Positions 10,088 through 20,128 of a stretch of DNA of 57,557 nt are shown one piece after another. Within the stretch, counting starts at the first letter, position 1; every line of letters starts with the position of its first letter. The position numbers and the translations under genes are program-made. The stretch spans positions 1 through 57,557 of the forward strand of contig JADJNA010000050.1 of assembly GCA_016709305.1 (NCBI GenBank). Direction: 5' to 3'. The stretch comes from Candidatus Villigracilis saccharophilus. GTDB taxonomy: Bacteria > Chloroflexota > Anaerolineae > Anaerolineales > Villigracilaceae. The notes under the pieces are model-generated. The model did not search any database. It was not told where the DNA came from and saw only the letters and a list, made by a program, of their open reading frames with translations.

Positions 10088-11299
10088 TTACTTGATTAAC
10101 CCCAACTTTTTGCCTGCCTCACCGATCACATTCATCGCGCGATCGATCTCGCTCGTTTCATGCCCGGCGGTAACAGTGGCACGCAGGCGGGCAAGTCCTT
10201 CCGGGACAGCGGGTGAAACGACGGGCAGAACGAAGACGTCGTTTTGCTGCGCTTCACGGGTCATGGCAAAGGCCATATCATCCTGTCCGCACAGAACAGG
10301 GACGATGGCGGTTTCGGTCAGCATGGTATCGAAGCCCATCCCTTTCAGCCCGCCGATGAATTGCTTTGTGTTTTCATTTAGTTTTTCAATGCGCCAGGGT
10401 TCGTCCAGGATCACTTTGAAGGCTTCATTCGCGGCGGCGGCCTGGGCGGGCGGTAATGCGGCAGAGAAAATATAGGCGCGGCTGGCATGGCTCAAATAAG
10501 TGATGATCTCTTTCTTTGCGGCCACGTATCCGCCCACGGAAGGAATGGTCTTGCTGAGTGTGCCCATCTTAATATCGATCACATCACCGAGACCAAAATG
10601 TTCTTCGATGCCTGTGCCGGTCTTGCCGAGCACGCCCACGGAGTGAGCTTCATCGATCATCAGCCAAGCATTGTATTTCTTTGTCAATTCAAGCACTTTC
10701 GGCAGATCAATGATATCGCCGTCCATGCTGAACACTGAATCTGCGATCACCATCTTGGTCACATCGGCAGGAGCGTTCTTGAGCAGGCCTTCGAGGTGTT
10801 CCATGTCATTGTGCCTGAAGCGGCGGAATTCCGCACCGGACATCAAACAACCATCCACGATCGAGGCGTGATTCAACTTGTCTGAGAAGACGTAATCGCC
10901 GCGTCCCATCAACCCTGAGATGACGGTCAGGTTGGTGGCGTATCCCGAAGAATAGGTGACCGCGGCTTCGGCATGTTTAAAATTCGCGATCGTCTCTTCC
11001 AATTCCTTGTGGAGAGTCAATGTGCCGGCCAGCATACGCACACCATTGGTGCCCGTGCCAAATTTGTCCACGGCTTTCTTGGCGGCTTCGTTGATGCGCG
11101 GGTGGCCGACCAGGCCAAGATAGCTGTAAGAGGCGTACATGCCCATTTCACGTCCACGCACACGGACCTTGTTCCCGGGCAAGATTTCTTCCACCGGCGT
11201 GTTGAAATAATACAGGTCATTCGATTTGAGATAGTTCACGCGCTCTGTAAATGCCCGAACGCGGCGTGTTACAGAATCGTTTGTGTTGTTGAAATCCAT
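10088..11299 (-). CDS. alpha-oxoamine synthase family PLP enzyme (Kbl/BioF/SPT-like)
   Basis: A 403-residue fold-type I PLP enzyme that condenses an amino acid with an acyl-CoA and releases CO2 and CoA. Visible are SYSYLGLVGHPRI, GTGTNGVRMLAGTLTLHKEL (acyl-CoA end), the PLP ring contact IDEAHSVGVLG (D216, H219) and the Schiff-base lysine in GTLSKTIPSVGGYVA (K250). Length and motifs fit 2-amino-3-ketobutyrate CoA ligase, 8-amino-7-oxononanoate synthase or serine palmitoyltransferase. No biotin, threonine or sphingolipid gene lies next to it, so I leave the substrate open. A strong GGAGGATT sits just before the ATG. Confidence 0.88.
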   Translation of the reverse strand: MDFNNTNDSVTRRVRAFTERVNYLKSNDLYYFNTPVEEILPGNKVRVRGREMGMYASYSYLGLVGHPRINEAAKKAVDKFGTGTNGVRMLAGTLTLHKELEETIANFKHAEAAVTYSSGYATNLTVISGLMGRGDYVFSDKLNHASIVDGCLMSGAEFRRFRHNDMEHLEGLLKNAPADVTKMVIADSVFSMDGDIIDLPKVLELTKKYNAWLMIDEAHSVGVLGKTGTGIEEHFGLGDVIDIKMGTLSKTIPSVGGYVAAKKEIITYLSHASRAYIFSAALPPAQAAAANEAFKVILDEPWRIEKLNENTKQFIGGLKGMGFDTMLTETAIVPVLCGQDDMAFAMTREAQQNDVFVLPVVSPAVPEGLARLRATVTAGHETSEIDRAMNVIGEAGKKLGLIK

Positions 11300-11389
11300 T
11301 TGAATCCTCCGAACCAGAATATGGTAAGTTTAGTCGAGCGGAAAGGTTCTGTCTACTGCTAAATGCAGTATGATGCAGCCGATTAAAAA

Positions 11390-13414
11390 TTACGCAGCGG
11401 CCAGTGCTCTCAGTTCGGCTTCGTTTATGATCTTTACACCCAGTGTCTGCGCCTTTTCAGCTTTCGAGCCTGGATTTTCTCCCAGTACCAGGTAACTTGT
11501 TTTTTTGCTGACACTGTCAGTTACCTTTCCGCCGTTCTGTTCGATATATTCCTTGACGCCGTCGCGCGATAAAGTTGGCAGTGTGCCTGTCACCACAAAG
11601 GTCAATCCAGTGAATGAGCCTTCTTTTTTCTTTTCATCTTTCTTTGCAACAGGCCAAACGCCTGCGGTATTAAGTTTCTTCAATAGATTTTGATTTGCAG
11701 GTTGAGAGAACCAATCCACAATTGACTCTGCGATATTGGGACCCACGCCTTCGATCTGCTGAAGTTCGTCCGCGCTGACTTTTGATAATGCGGATAAGTC
11801 TCCAAATGCGCGGGACAGGTCTCCAGACATGACTTCACCCACCCCATGAATTCCGAGCGCAGCGATCAGGCGGTTCAAACTCTGACCCTTGGCTTGTTCC
11901 AGCGACTTGAGCAGATTCTCCGCCTTTTTTTCTGCGAATCCTTCCAGCTCAAGTAACTGCTCTTTATTCAATGTGAACAAGTCCGCCACATCCTTGACCA
12001 GACCTGATTCGATCAGCTGTTCAACGATCTTGATTCCCAGCCCGGTAATATCCATCGCGCCGCGTGAGACGAAGTGTTCGATATTTCGAACCAATTGCGC
12101 AGGGCAGGCCGCGTTGACGCAGTACCACGCCACTTCACCCTCGAAATGCTCCACGGCCTGTCGGCACGCGGGGCAGGTTGTGGGCGGCTTATAGGTCTTC
12201 TCTTTTCCAGAACGCGCATCCAAAACGGGACCAATAACGTAGGGAATCACCTCACCTGCGCGTTTGATCAGCACCCGGTCACCGACACGAATGTCTTTCT
12301 CCGCGATGAAATCAAAATTGTGTAGGGTGGCGCGTTCAACCACGACCCCGCCGATTTCAACCGCCTCGAGGACCGCGTAGGGAGTCAATACACCGGTGCG
12401 TCCAACCGCCACGCCAATATCATTTAAAGTTGTTGTCACTTCACGGGCGGGGAATTTGAACGCGATCGCGCCGCGCGGGTCTTTGCCTGTGAATCCCAGA
12501 TCAGCGGCGAGAGTCAGGTCATCAATTTTTATTACCATTCCATCGGCTTCATAGGGTAGCGCATCGCGGCCTTCATTCCATGTTTCGGTATAAGTGATCG
12601 CAGTTTCAAGATCGTTAAATCTTTTCGCGACATCCGTGACAGGGAATCCAAGCGCTTTTAAATATTCCAAAATTTCCCATTGCGAGGTCGGAGCTTTACC
12701 GCCTTCGGAATGAATAATTTGATAAACAAGCAATGTCAATGGGCGTGATGCGGTTAGTTGAGGATCAAGCTGGCGCAGTGAACCCGCCGCCGTGTTGCGT
12801 GGATTCAAATAAGTCTTCTCGCCCGCTTCCTCCAGCTTGCGATTAAGTTCTTCAAAATCCTTGTTTGGAATAAATGCTTCACCGCGCACGACCAAATATT
12901 TGGGAACACTGATCGTGGATGACTGGTCGCCGTCCACTGGTATCTTCAACGGGATAGCCCGGATCGTCCGCAGGTTGGATGTGATGTCTTCGCCCACTTC
13001 ACCATCGCCGCGGGTTGCACCTTGCACGAACATGCCGTCGCGATAATGCAGCACGACTGACAATCCGTCTATTTTTGGTTCAACCACGAATTTTGCTTTT
13101 TCGACACGGTCATCAATTTTACTGATGCGTTCAAGCCAGGCGCGCGCGTCGTCTCCACCAAAGGCGTTGGCGAGCGAGAGAATGGCCGCAGGGTGGCGAA
13201 TTTTCTCGAAACGGTCAGCAGGCCGGGCACCGGCGCGCTGCGTGGGGCTGTCAGATGTGATCCACTCTGGGTGGGCTGATTCGATCCCCTTAAGTTCATT
13301 CAACAGGCGGTCATATTCCAGATCGCTGATGATGGGCGCATCCAACACATGATAGCGGTAATTATGAAGGTTGACCTGCGCTTTTAGTTCCTCGTAATGG
13401 GATTTGGCATTCAT
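11390..13414 (-). CDS. ligA: NAD-dependent DNA ligase LigA
   Basis: A full-length 674-residue bacterial DNA ligase that seals nicks using NAD+. The order is typical: Ia domain (YHVLDAPIISDLEYDRL), adenylation domain with the nucleophile lysine in VEPKIDGLSV (K114), OB fold, a four-cysteine zinc finger (CPAC...C...CPAQ), helix-hairpin-helix region (GIHGVGEVMSG, IEGVGPNIAESI) and a C-terminal BRCT domain (FTGLTFVVTGTLPTLSRD). The frame is intact, unlike many neighbours. It has no Shine-Dalgarno; TATAAT ends 6 bases before the ATG, so the mRNA is probably leaderless. Confidence 0.97.
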   Translation of the reverse strand: MNAKSHYEELKAQVNLHNYRYHVLDAPIISDLEYDRLLNELKGIESAHPEWITSDSPTQRAGARPADRFEKIRHPAAILSLANAFGGDDARAWLERISKIDDRVEKAKFVVEPKIDGLSVVLHYRDGMFVQGATRGDGEVGEDITSNLRTIRAIPLKIPVDGDQSSTISVPKYLVVRGEAFIPNKDFEELNRKLEEAGEKTYLNPRNTAAGSLRQLDPQLTASRPLTLLVYQIIHSEGGKAPTSQWEILEYLKALGFPVTDVAKRFNDLETAITYTETWNEGRDALPYEADGMVIKIDDLTLAADLGFTGKDPRGAIAFKFPAREVTTTLNDIGVAVGRTGVLTPYAVLEAVEIGGVVVERATLHNFDFIAEKDIRVGDRVLIKRAGEVIPYVIGPVLDARSGKEKTYKPPTTCPACRQAVEHFEGEVAWYCVNAACPAQLVRNIEHFVSRGAMDITGLGIKIVEQLIESGLVKDVADLFTLNKEQLLELEGFAEKKAENLLKSLEQAKGQSLNRLIAALGIHGVGEVMSGDLSRAFGDLSALSKVSADELQQIEGVGPNIAESIVDWFSQPANQNLLKKLNTAGVWPVAKKDEKKKEGSFTGLTFVVTGTLPTLSRDGVKEYIEQNGGKVTDSVSKKTSYLVLGENPGSKAEKAQTLGVKIINEAELRALAAA

Positions 13415-13420
13415 AAGTCA

Positions 13421-13426
13421 ATTATA
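13421..13426 (-). promoter_or_regulatory. -10 box giving a leaderless ligA mRNA
   Basis: TATAAT on the minus strand is followed by TGACTT and then the ligA ATG, so transcription should begin at or next to the start codon. A fair -35 (ATGGCA) lies 17 bases further up. Confidence 0.6.
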
Positions 13427-13525
13427 GCTTGGAAGGGCAAATATGCCATTCGTTCCTATAAATATCCATATTCCAGGATATTAATCACCCAAAATGTCTT
13501 GTAACTATTTTGTTATAAAAATCGC

Positions 13526-13554
13526 TTGTAAATCCACCTTAAATCCTGTACACT
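13526..13554 (+). promoter_or_regulatory. sigma-70 type promoter for the response regulator gene
   Basis: TTGTAA, a 17-base spacer and TACACT match the -35/-10 pattern well. The 130-base leader to the start codon has no obvious structure. The box lies upstream of the regulator gene, divergent from ligA. Confidence 0.55.
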
Positions 13555-13692
13555 GATTGAGTATTAATCATGTGGGAACTTTAGAAACTAATACCCATAC
13601 AAAAAATAATCGTGTTTTCAATCGTTTCATTCACCTGTAGTTTTTAATGCCTGTTTGATGGTTAACTCATAAAGATAGAGACTGGGGTGTGT

Positions 13693-15033
13693 ATGATCAC
13701 GGATAAAAAAATACTCTTTATTGACGATGATGTTGAGTTCCTTGCGCTGGTGGAAGCGCTGTTGAAACGTGATGGGTTTAAGGTGTTCCCGGCTTCAAAT
13801 GGATCAGATGGGTTGCGTGCCGCCTATGAGCAACATCCCGATCTAATTATTTTGGACGTGTCCATGCCTGGGCAGGACGGTTTTGAAGTTTGCAAAAGCC
13901 TGCGTGAAATAACCAGCGTGCCAATCATCATGCTCACGGCCAGGACCGCTGCATCTGACATAAAACGGGGATTTGCGGCCGGCGCGGATGATTACATCAA
14001 GAAACCTTTTTCAAATGATGAATTATTGTTGAGAGTAAAGGCCTTACTGCGGCGGGGAAATAACGATAATATAAAAAGTAATCATGTTCCGATGAATAAT
14101 TACTCGGATGGTGTGCTCAGTCTGGATTTAATCGAACGTAGTTGTGCCGTCAAAGGCACTCCGGTGTCCCTGACAGCCACTGAATTCAACCTGCTTTCCA
14201 TTTTGGTTCAACATCCAAACCAGACACTCTCGATCCGCACCTTGTTGACAGAAGTTTGGGGGGATGGATACAGCCACGACAAGGGAGTGCTCTCACTATA
14301 CATCCATCAGTTAAGACAAAAACTGCAGGATGACAAGGAAGAACATAAGTATATCCAAACACAATGGGGGCGAGGCTATTCTTTCAATCCCCTGCCTAAA
14401 CCTGTGGAGCCGGTTGTTAATCATAAATTTGGCAGGCGTAGTACAGATACGCATAAATTTGACAGGCGCAGCACAGATGCTCACAATTTTGACAGGCGCG
14501 ATACTGATAGAGTGAAACCTGCCAGATACAAAATTATTAAGTGGTTTTGGGTAACTCTGATCGTGCTAATGCTAATTTTTATATTACAACCCCAGGGTAT
14601 TTTTGGAATTTTTGCGCGCCCTGTGAAGGGGGGGACATCTCTTGAAACATTGATAACGGCTGAGGGGTTTTTTGAGAATGACCTTGCCGGTGTGCGGGGG
14701 CAGATATGTGTTACAAATTCCGGCCAATATCCCACCCAGAACTTATCCATTGTAAATAGCGTTCAGATACCTGGTCAAAAACAAAATATTAATTTTTCAA
14801 CGACTTCAGATGTCAGCCAAAAAGCAGTTCTTGATCCAAATGATTCATATTGTTATCCTTATGTGGTTATCTTTGAGGCAAGCCTTGAAAAGGATGAGGA
14901 ATATATGAGTTTGGCCAGCATTACGATTACAAATTATTTGGGTATGCTGCCAGGCACGGATCATTGCCCGGGAACCGAACTTTGTTCTTTTGGGCCCAAT
15001 GTAATGGCTGATTTTACGATCCCAAAACCATAG
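13693..15033 (+). CDS. OmpR-type response regulator with C-terminal membrane anchor and outside domain
   Basis: A 446-residue protein of unusual build. Residues 4-118 are a REC domain with acidic pocket D11/D12, phospho-acceptor D55 (LIILDVSMPG), T82 and K104 (IKKPF). Residues ~140-235 are a winged-helix DNA-binding domain of the OmpR/PhoB type (SLTATEFNLLSILVQHPNQ, ending WGRGYSFNP). Then come three 10-residue repeats (HKFDRRSTD-type), one membrane helix (WFWVTLIVLMLIFILQ) and ~145 residues outside the cytoplasm, with a CVTNSG...SYPY pattern like Ig-like surface domains and two paired cysteines (DHCPGTELCSF). ATG at 13693 preferred; an in-frame GTG lies 6 bases before. It precedes three surface-protein genes on the same strand and may control them. 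Similar in plan to ToxR/CadC but with a REC domain added. Confidence 0.85.
   Translation: MITDKKILFIDDDVEFLALVEALLKRDGFKVFPASNGSDGLRAAYEQHPDLIILDVSMPGQDGFEVCKSLREITSVPIIMLTARTAASDIKRGFAAGADDYIKKPFSNDELLLRVKALLRRGNNDNIKSNHVPMNNYSDGVLSLDLIERSCAVKGTPVSLTATEFNLLSILVQHPNQTLSIRTLLTEVWGDGYSHDKGVLSLYIHQLRQKLQDDKEEHKYIQTQWGRGYSFNPLPKPVEPVVNHKFGRRSTDTHKFDRRSTDAHNFDRRDTDRVKPARYKIIKWFWVTLIVLMLIFILQPQGIFGIFARPVKGGTSLETLITAEGFFENDLAGVRGQICVTNSGQYPTQNLSIVNSVQIPGQKQNINFSTTSDVSQKAVLDPNDSYCYPYVVIFEASLEKDEEYMSLASITITNYLGMLPGTDHCPGTELCSFGPNVMADFTIPKP
14422..14511 (+). repeat. three tandem 30-bp repeats in the regulator linker
   Basis: Copies at 14422-14451, 14452-14481 and 14482-14511 encode HKFGRRSTDT, HKFDRRSTDA and HNFDRRDTDR. 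The first two DNA copies differ at only a few bases, so the array is fairly young. It lengthens the charged linker between the DNA-binding domain and the membrane helix. Confidence 0.9.
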
Positions 15034-15443
15034 AATGAAGGCAGGGGGAACGTCCGGGGGACATCCTAAGAATTTCTAAGAATTTCCAAACGTACATAAA
15101 TCTCTTCTTTAGTAAAGTAGGCATAAATTTGTCGGGTTAAGTACCCGTATATTATTTGTGCAATATATTTATTCTGTTCATAAATAGTGGAGGTGGCTAT
15201 TGAGGGTTTATTAGATTAAAGAATAATCACGGGCAGGGAATATTTATAGAAGATTCAATCCAGGCTGATTTTCATATTTGTTAAATTTATTTTTGTTTTT
15301 TTTGAAAGCCTGGGCAGTGGGATACCCCTTGAACTGGCTATGGGATGTTCCTCAAAGGAGGCAAGTGGCACATCACAAAGTTGACCAAATATCTTTTACT
15401 CAATTCATTTACAAACCAGATCGGATCCAAGGAGAAAAATGTA
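15034..15443 (+). promoter_or_regulatory. long AT-rich leader before the surface-gene cluster, with direct repeats
   Basis: This 410-base spacer holds no gene. At 15066-15085 CTAAGAATTT occurs twice with no gap, a one-helical-turn repeat of the kind bound by OmpR-type regulators as side-by-side monomers. At 15260-15266 and 15307-15313 CCAGGCT and AGCCTGG can pair across a T-rich loop. A short stem CGGGT/ACCCG lies near 15136-15150. It joins the membrane-bound regulator gene to its likely targets. An AAGGAG at 15429-15434 serves the next start. Confidence 0.5.
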
Positions 15444-18400
15444 ATGAAGACTAAATTAAGTTTATATATCAGTGCGTTTCTGTTTCTAGCCTTGATCGCA
15501 GGGCTGGCAATGCCCATGCAGGCGGCTCGGGCGGCAACTATATGTGTAAACCCGGGTGGCACAGATGGCTGCTTTGCAACCATCCAGGCGGCTATTGACG
15601 CGGTCACTACAACTGATGGCGATACAATTAATGTTGCGGCTGGGACGTATCCCGAAGCTGTGGTGATCAACAAGAGTTTGAATCTAATTGGTGCTGGTAT
15701 TGGATTAAGTGTGATCCAAGCTCCCGCTAGCCTCCCTGCTGCCACCAGTTTGGACTCCGCGGTTGTTAGTATTCTGGGCGGCAGTGTCAACGCCGAAATC
15801 ACTGGATTCACCATTGCTGGTCCCGGCCCATCTGCTTGTGGTTCGATTAAGGCGGGTGTTTTTGTACGTGGTAGCGCGGACGCGAATATCCATCATAACC
15901 GTATTCAGGATATTCGAGATAATGCAGCCCCAGTTAGTGGCTGTCAGAATGGAATTGGTATCGTGGTTGGAAGAAACGCAGACGCGACAGTTGGTACTGC
16001 AACAATCGCTAATAATGAGATTGTTACATATCAAAAGGGCGGGATTGTTGTTGATGGAACAGGCTCAAATGCCAATATAACCGGTAATACTGTTACAGGT
16101 ATCGGGACGACCGCTATCACTGCACAAAATGGTATTCAAATTAGTCGTGGCGCAACTGCTACTTTGTTGGGTAATAATGTCACTGGAAATAGCTTCCACC
16201 TTGAGGGAAGCCCTTGGGATTGGGGAGCTGCTGGTATTTTGCTATATCAATCCGGCTCGGTGACTATGTCTGGCGGCAACGCAATTTCAGGCAATGACCA
16301 GAACTTGTATATTGACAGCGCGACTGGGGTCAGTTTTGGGGCGGAAGCTTTTGGTCCATCCCCTGCGCCTCTTGACGTTGGATATAATATCATCAACTTA
16401 ACTACCCTGAATCTCAACCTTACTAATGTTACCTACCCTGGTTCTTTGGGTAATTACAATATTGAAGATCGCATATGGCATGCTATCGATGATCCAACGG
16501 TTGGTCTCGTTGCCTGCAGTTTGCAGTAATCTTTATGTCACGCCTTTGAGTGGTACTATCCAGGAGGCGCAATTGGTTTAGCGGCCCCCCCGGCGATACA
16601 GAATTAATGTAGCCTGCTTGGAACCTATCCTAGAGACTGGTCAAATCGTTATAAACAAAAACCTCACCATCATTGCGGTGCCGATAAATCGGACTACGAT
16701 CATTAAACCGCCAAAGATACAGTGGTTTCTGGTGACGACCGGGCTGGTTCCTAGTTAACAGTGGCGTAACTTTTAATCTTAGTAAAGTGACGCCTGACGG
16801 GGATGAGTCGGTTGGTGAATATCGCTATCAATTCTCATGGATCCAGGTACCGTTAATTAACAATATTATCCAGAATATGGGCTATAACCCTTCTGGTCCA
16901 GACTTTATGCTGGTCGCGCGATCGCATTATGGGATGCGAACATGACCGTCAGCAACAAAATACTATTCAGAACTTTGGACGAATTGGCATTTATGTTGGC
17001 TCTGGTGTGACCGCTGCGGATTAATCGATGGTAATACGATTGCGGAAAGGATCTGGCAATCACCTTGATAATTATGGTGTTGAACTCGGACACGCGGGGA
17101 GTTGCTGAGGTGAAAAATAAGTTTACCATTTTTCAAATTGTCGTGGAGTAGCGATTGATGGTTCGACTTCTGCTGCCATGCTGGTAACCTTACGTACTTT
17201 AATCCTGGCACTTCGAGCAAATGTCACGACAATATTTTCTCTAATAACATCAGCTGGAATTTAGTTGTTGGTTATGATGCATTTGACACCAGCAGTGTAA
17301 CCGCTCATCCATAACCAGTTCCTTTGAAATGATGAAGGAATATCATCCACTGCCCCCGTAGTCAATGCTGAAAACAACTGGTGGGGCGTGACCAGCGGAC
17401 CAGCTACCGGAGTAATCATCGGTAACGTAGACTTCACCCCTTGGTGTGCAGACTCAGCTTGCACCAGTTTGCCGCCTGAGATGCCTTCCAGCTTCCTAGG
17501 CACAATTTACAACCCTGCTTTTGCCGGTAAAGCTATAAGCCTATATTGCAGACAGCTTGATAACATCGGTCGCGATCACAGGGACCGGTCCACTAACCTA
17601 TTCATTTGACGTACCGAGCGATCTGCTTGGAACGCTCCCGACAAGAGAAGGCGGTGTGGAAGGCGATGTTATCACCTTTAAGATCAATGGAGTCGTTGTC
17701 GGCACTGGTATATGGCATAGCGGTACGAATGTCGAACTGAATTTCGCAACCGTCTCCTTAAGCGATCTGAGTCAGGTATACAATGGCTTGCCCAAGTCAG
17801 CAGCCTTTACAACCAATCCAGCGGGACTGATGGTGAATTTCACCTACAATGGTTCGTCTGTTGCGCCGACTAATGCCGGCAGCTATGCAGTTGTTGCCAA
17901 CATAACTGCTCCTAAGTATGCTGGTATGGCTAGTGGAACTTTGGTTATCGCCAAAGCCAGCTCGACAACCACATTATCCGGTGGCGGCACATATGTCTAT
18001 AATGGTTCGTCCCGCCCGGCGATCGTCTCTGTCACAGGTGCTGGCGGTTTGAATCAGACCCCTTCGCCCGTTTATTCAGGAAGCTGTATCGCAGCGCCTG
18101 TGAATGTGCTTGAGACGCCCTGCACGGCCGGTTATTCATTTCCTGGCGATGCGAATCATGAAGCCAGCACAGGATCGACTACTATCGTCATCACTCCTGC
18201 AACCGGCACGGTCACCTTAGGCAGCTTGAGCCAGACTTACAACGGCTCGCCCAAACCAGTGACTGCTACCACTACACCTGCAGGCCTCCACGTGGATATC
18301 ACCTATGGTGGTTCTGCCACTGTCCCAACCAATGCGGGCAGCTATGCAGTCGTCGCGACGATCAATGATCCGAACTCGGCCGCCGGGACAGCCAGCGGCA

Positions 18401-19170
18401 CGCTGGTGATTGGCAAGGCAACAGCCACGCTCACTTTGAGCAATCTGACCCAGGCCAATAATGGCACACCAAGATCCGCTACTGTAGCAACCGTACCTGC
18501 AGGGCTGAATGTTGAGATTACCTATAATGGTTCCGCAACCGCCCCGACCAACTCGGGCAGCTACGCGGTCATAGCCACAATTAACGAACTGAATTACGCT
18601 GGTACCGCCAGCGGCACGTTGGTCATCACCCCCGCAACACATAGTATCGCTCTGGTACCGGGCTGGAACCTGGTCTCGTTCAATCTGCAGCCAACAAATA
18701 CGGCTGTGACAAATGTCCTATCCAGTGTTGCCGGTAAATACAACCTGGTCTATGCCTGGGATGCATCAGTTTCCGGCAGCAATTGGAAGAAGTACGATCC
18801 AACCGCTCCATTCGGAAATACACTGGTAAATCTGGATGAGAAGATGGGATTCTGGATCCATATGACAACCGCGGGTACTTTGAATGTGGTTGGCAATGTC
18901 CTTGTGGCAACCACTATTAATTTATCGACGACTGCCGGCGGCTGGAACCTGGTGGCCTATCCCTCAGCCAACGGCTCGCTTTCACCCGCTTCGATCGGAG
19001 GGGCTAATGTCTCCCTGGTGTACGCCTACCACGCAAACAACATATCTGACCCGTGGAAACTGTATGACCAGTCTGCCCCATCCTGGTCTAATGACTTGAC
19101 CGTCCTGGCTCCTGGTTGGGGTTACTGGGTCAAGGTCATCGCGCCCCAAACTTGGAACGTACCTTACTAA
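15444..19170 (+). pseudogene. large secreted surface protein: beta-helix, shared FYG domain, MBG repeats, paired C-terminal modules; frameshifted
   Basis: Read across frames this is one protein of about 1240 residues. A signal peptide (MKTKLSLYISAFLFLALIAG...AARA) is followed by a right-handed parallel beta-helix with repeated N-x-I/V-x-G-N units (ANITGNTVTGIG, ATLLGNNVTGN). Single-frame reading stops at 16529, yet beta-helix sequence continues to about 17480 through several indels. Next comes the domain also found in the two following genes (PSSFLGTI...GGVEGDVITFKINGVVV), then at least three MBG-type domains (YNGSPKPVTATTTPAGL, PTNAGSYAVVATI) and two GWNLVSF/GWNLVAYP modules at the end. The intact part from about 17557 is a single frame. 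It is likely a cell-surface adhesin or glycan-binding protein. AAGGAG precedes the chosen ATG; the longer in-frame start at 15345 would spoil the signal peptide. Confidence 0.75.
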
Positions 19171-19208
19171 GCGCAACAAATAATCAATAAGTTCAGATTA
19201 TCGCAAGG

Positions 19209-19243
19209 AGTATTGGGGAGGGCCTCTCGGTCCCCCCAATACT
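19209..19243. other. stem-loop between surface genes
   Basis: AGTATTGGGG pairs with CCCCAATACT over 10 bases around a 15-base loop. No T-run follows, so it may be an mRNA-processing or stability hairpin within an operon rather than a terminator. Confidence 0.5.
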
Positions 19244-19286
19244 ACCCAGCGAATGCAGCGACAGTCTAAACGCACTGGAGAAATAC

Positions 19287-20102
19287 ATGACACGATCGAT
19301 AAAAATCTTGCGCTTGTCCCTGTTGATCTGCCTGATCAGCCTCTTCATCACCATCCCCGTATTGGCCATGCCGACACTGCCTTCGAGCTTCTATGGTGTG
19401 GTCAAAATGAACGGCAACAGGGTTCCTGATGACACACTGGTTGAAGCCCTGATCAATTCTAAAGTATATGCCAAAGGCTACATCCAAACCTATCAGGGCA
19501 GCTCGATCTACACTTTGGATATCCCCGGCGATGATACTGATACGGTCGTGCAAGATGGAGGCCGTGATGGCGATACGATTCAATTCATGGTCGGAGGAGT
19601 ATTGGCGGGCGAAACCGGTATATGGAAAAGCGCTACGAACGTTAATCTCGACCTGAATCTGTCCGGCGTTGTTGGCGGAATCGCAGAACCCCAGATTTCC
19701 CGCCCACTCGCAATACCCACCCAGACATCCATAACGATCAATCAATCTTTGCCGACACCTGCGCAAACATCCGCAGCGGACCCACTACCCACACAAACAA
19801 TTGCTGCGCAAATACAGGCGTCACCCGTTCCAACACAAACACAAATTGTGCAGATCCAGCCCTCGTCAATTTCCACTTTATCTATCCAATCCACTCAAAT
19901 GGCAGTTCTGCCCAATGAGTTTTCATTGATACCCACCACAATTAATTCTTCATCGACTCCGCCTGCGGATTCAGAGAACGACTCCAGCAATGGCAATAAG
20001 ATAACGGCAGTAGCGGCAGTGGCTTTTATTTCTGCTGGAGGTATTTTCTTTGCCATGAGACGTAAGATCAATATTGTTGGTAAATCAGATTCTTCGAAAT
20101 AA
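19287..20102 (+). CDS. secreted FYG-domain protein with P/T/Q-rich stalk and C-terminal membrane anchor
   Basis: A 271-residue exported protein. Residues 1-27 are a signal peptide ending VLAMP. Residues ~30-125 are the shared domain (LPSSFYGVVKMNGNRVPDDT, DIPGDD, GGRDGDTIQFMVGGVLAG, IWKSATNVNLDLNLS). Residues ~130-235 are a low-complexity stalk rich in P, T, Q and S (PTQTQIVQIQPSS). The end has a membrane helix (AVAAVAFISAGGIFFAM) and RRK, so the protein should stand out from the cell surface, anchored by its C-terminus. It follows the large beta-helix gene by 116 bases and precedes the third gene by 26, suggesting an operon. The function of the domain is unknown. Confidence 0.85.
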   Translation: MTRSIKILRLSLLICLISLFITIPVLAMPTLPSSFYGVVKMNGNRVPDDTLVEALINSKVYAKGYIQTYQGSSIYTLDIPGDDTDTVVQDGGRDGDTIQFMVGGVLAGETGIWKSATNVNLDLNLSGVVGGIAEPQISRPLAIPTQTSITINQSLPTPAQTSAADPLPTQTIAAQIQASPVPTQTQIVQIQPSSISTLSIQSTQMAVLPNEFSLIPTTINSSSTPPADSENDSSNGNKITAVAAVAFISAGGIFFAMRRKINIVGKSDSSK

Positions 20103-20128
20103 AAACAAGACCGGAAGGAGTTTCCCAA

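Noticed and set aside
14422..14511. Short direct repeats considered as a CRISPR array
   Set aside because: The units are contiguous with no spacers and are in frame inside a protein gene.
15200..15330. Possible cyclic di-GMP riboswitch in the surface-gene leader (CACGGGCAGGGAA)
   Set aside because: The conserved GEMM core and its tetraloop/receptor pair are absent, so only a chance resemblance remains.
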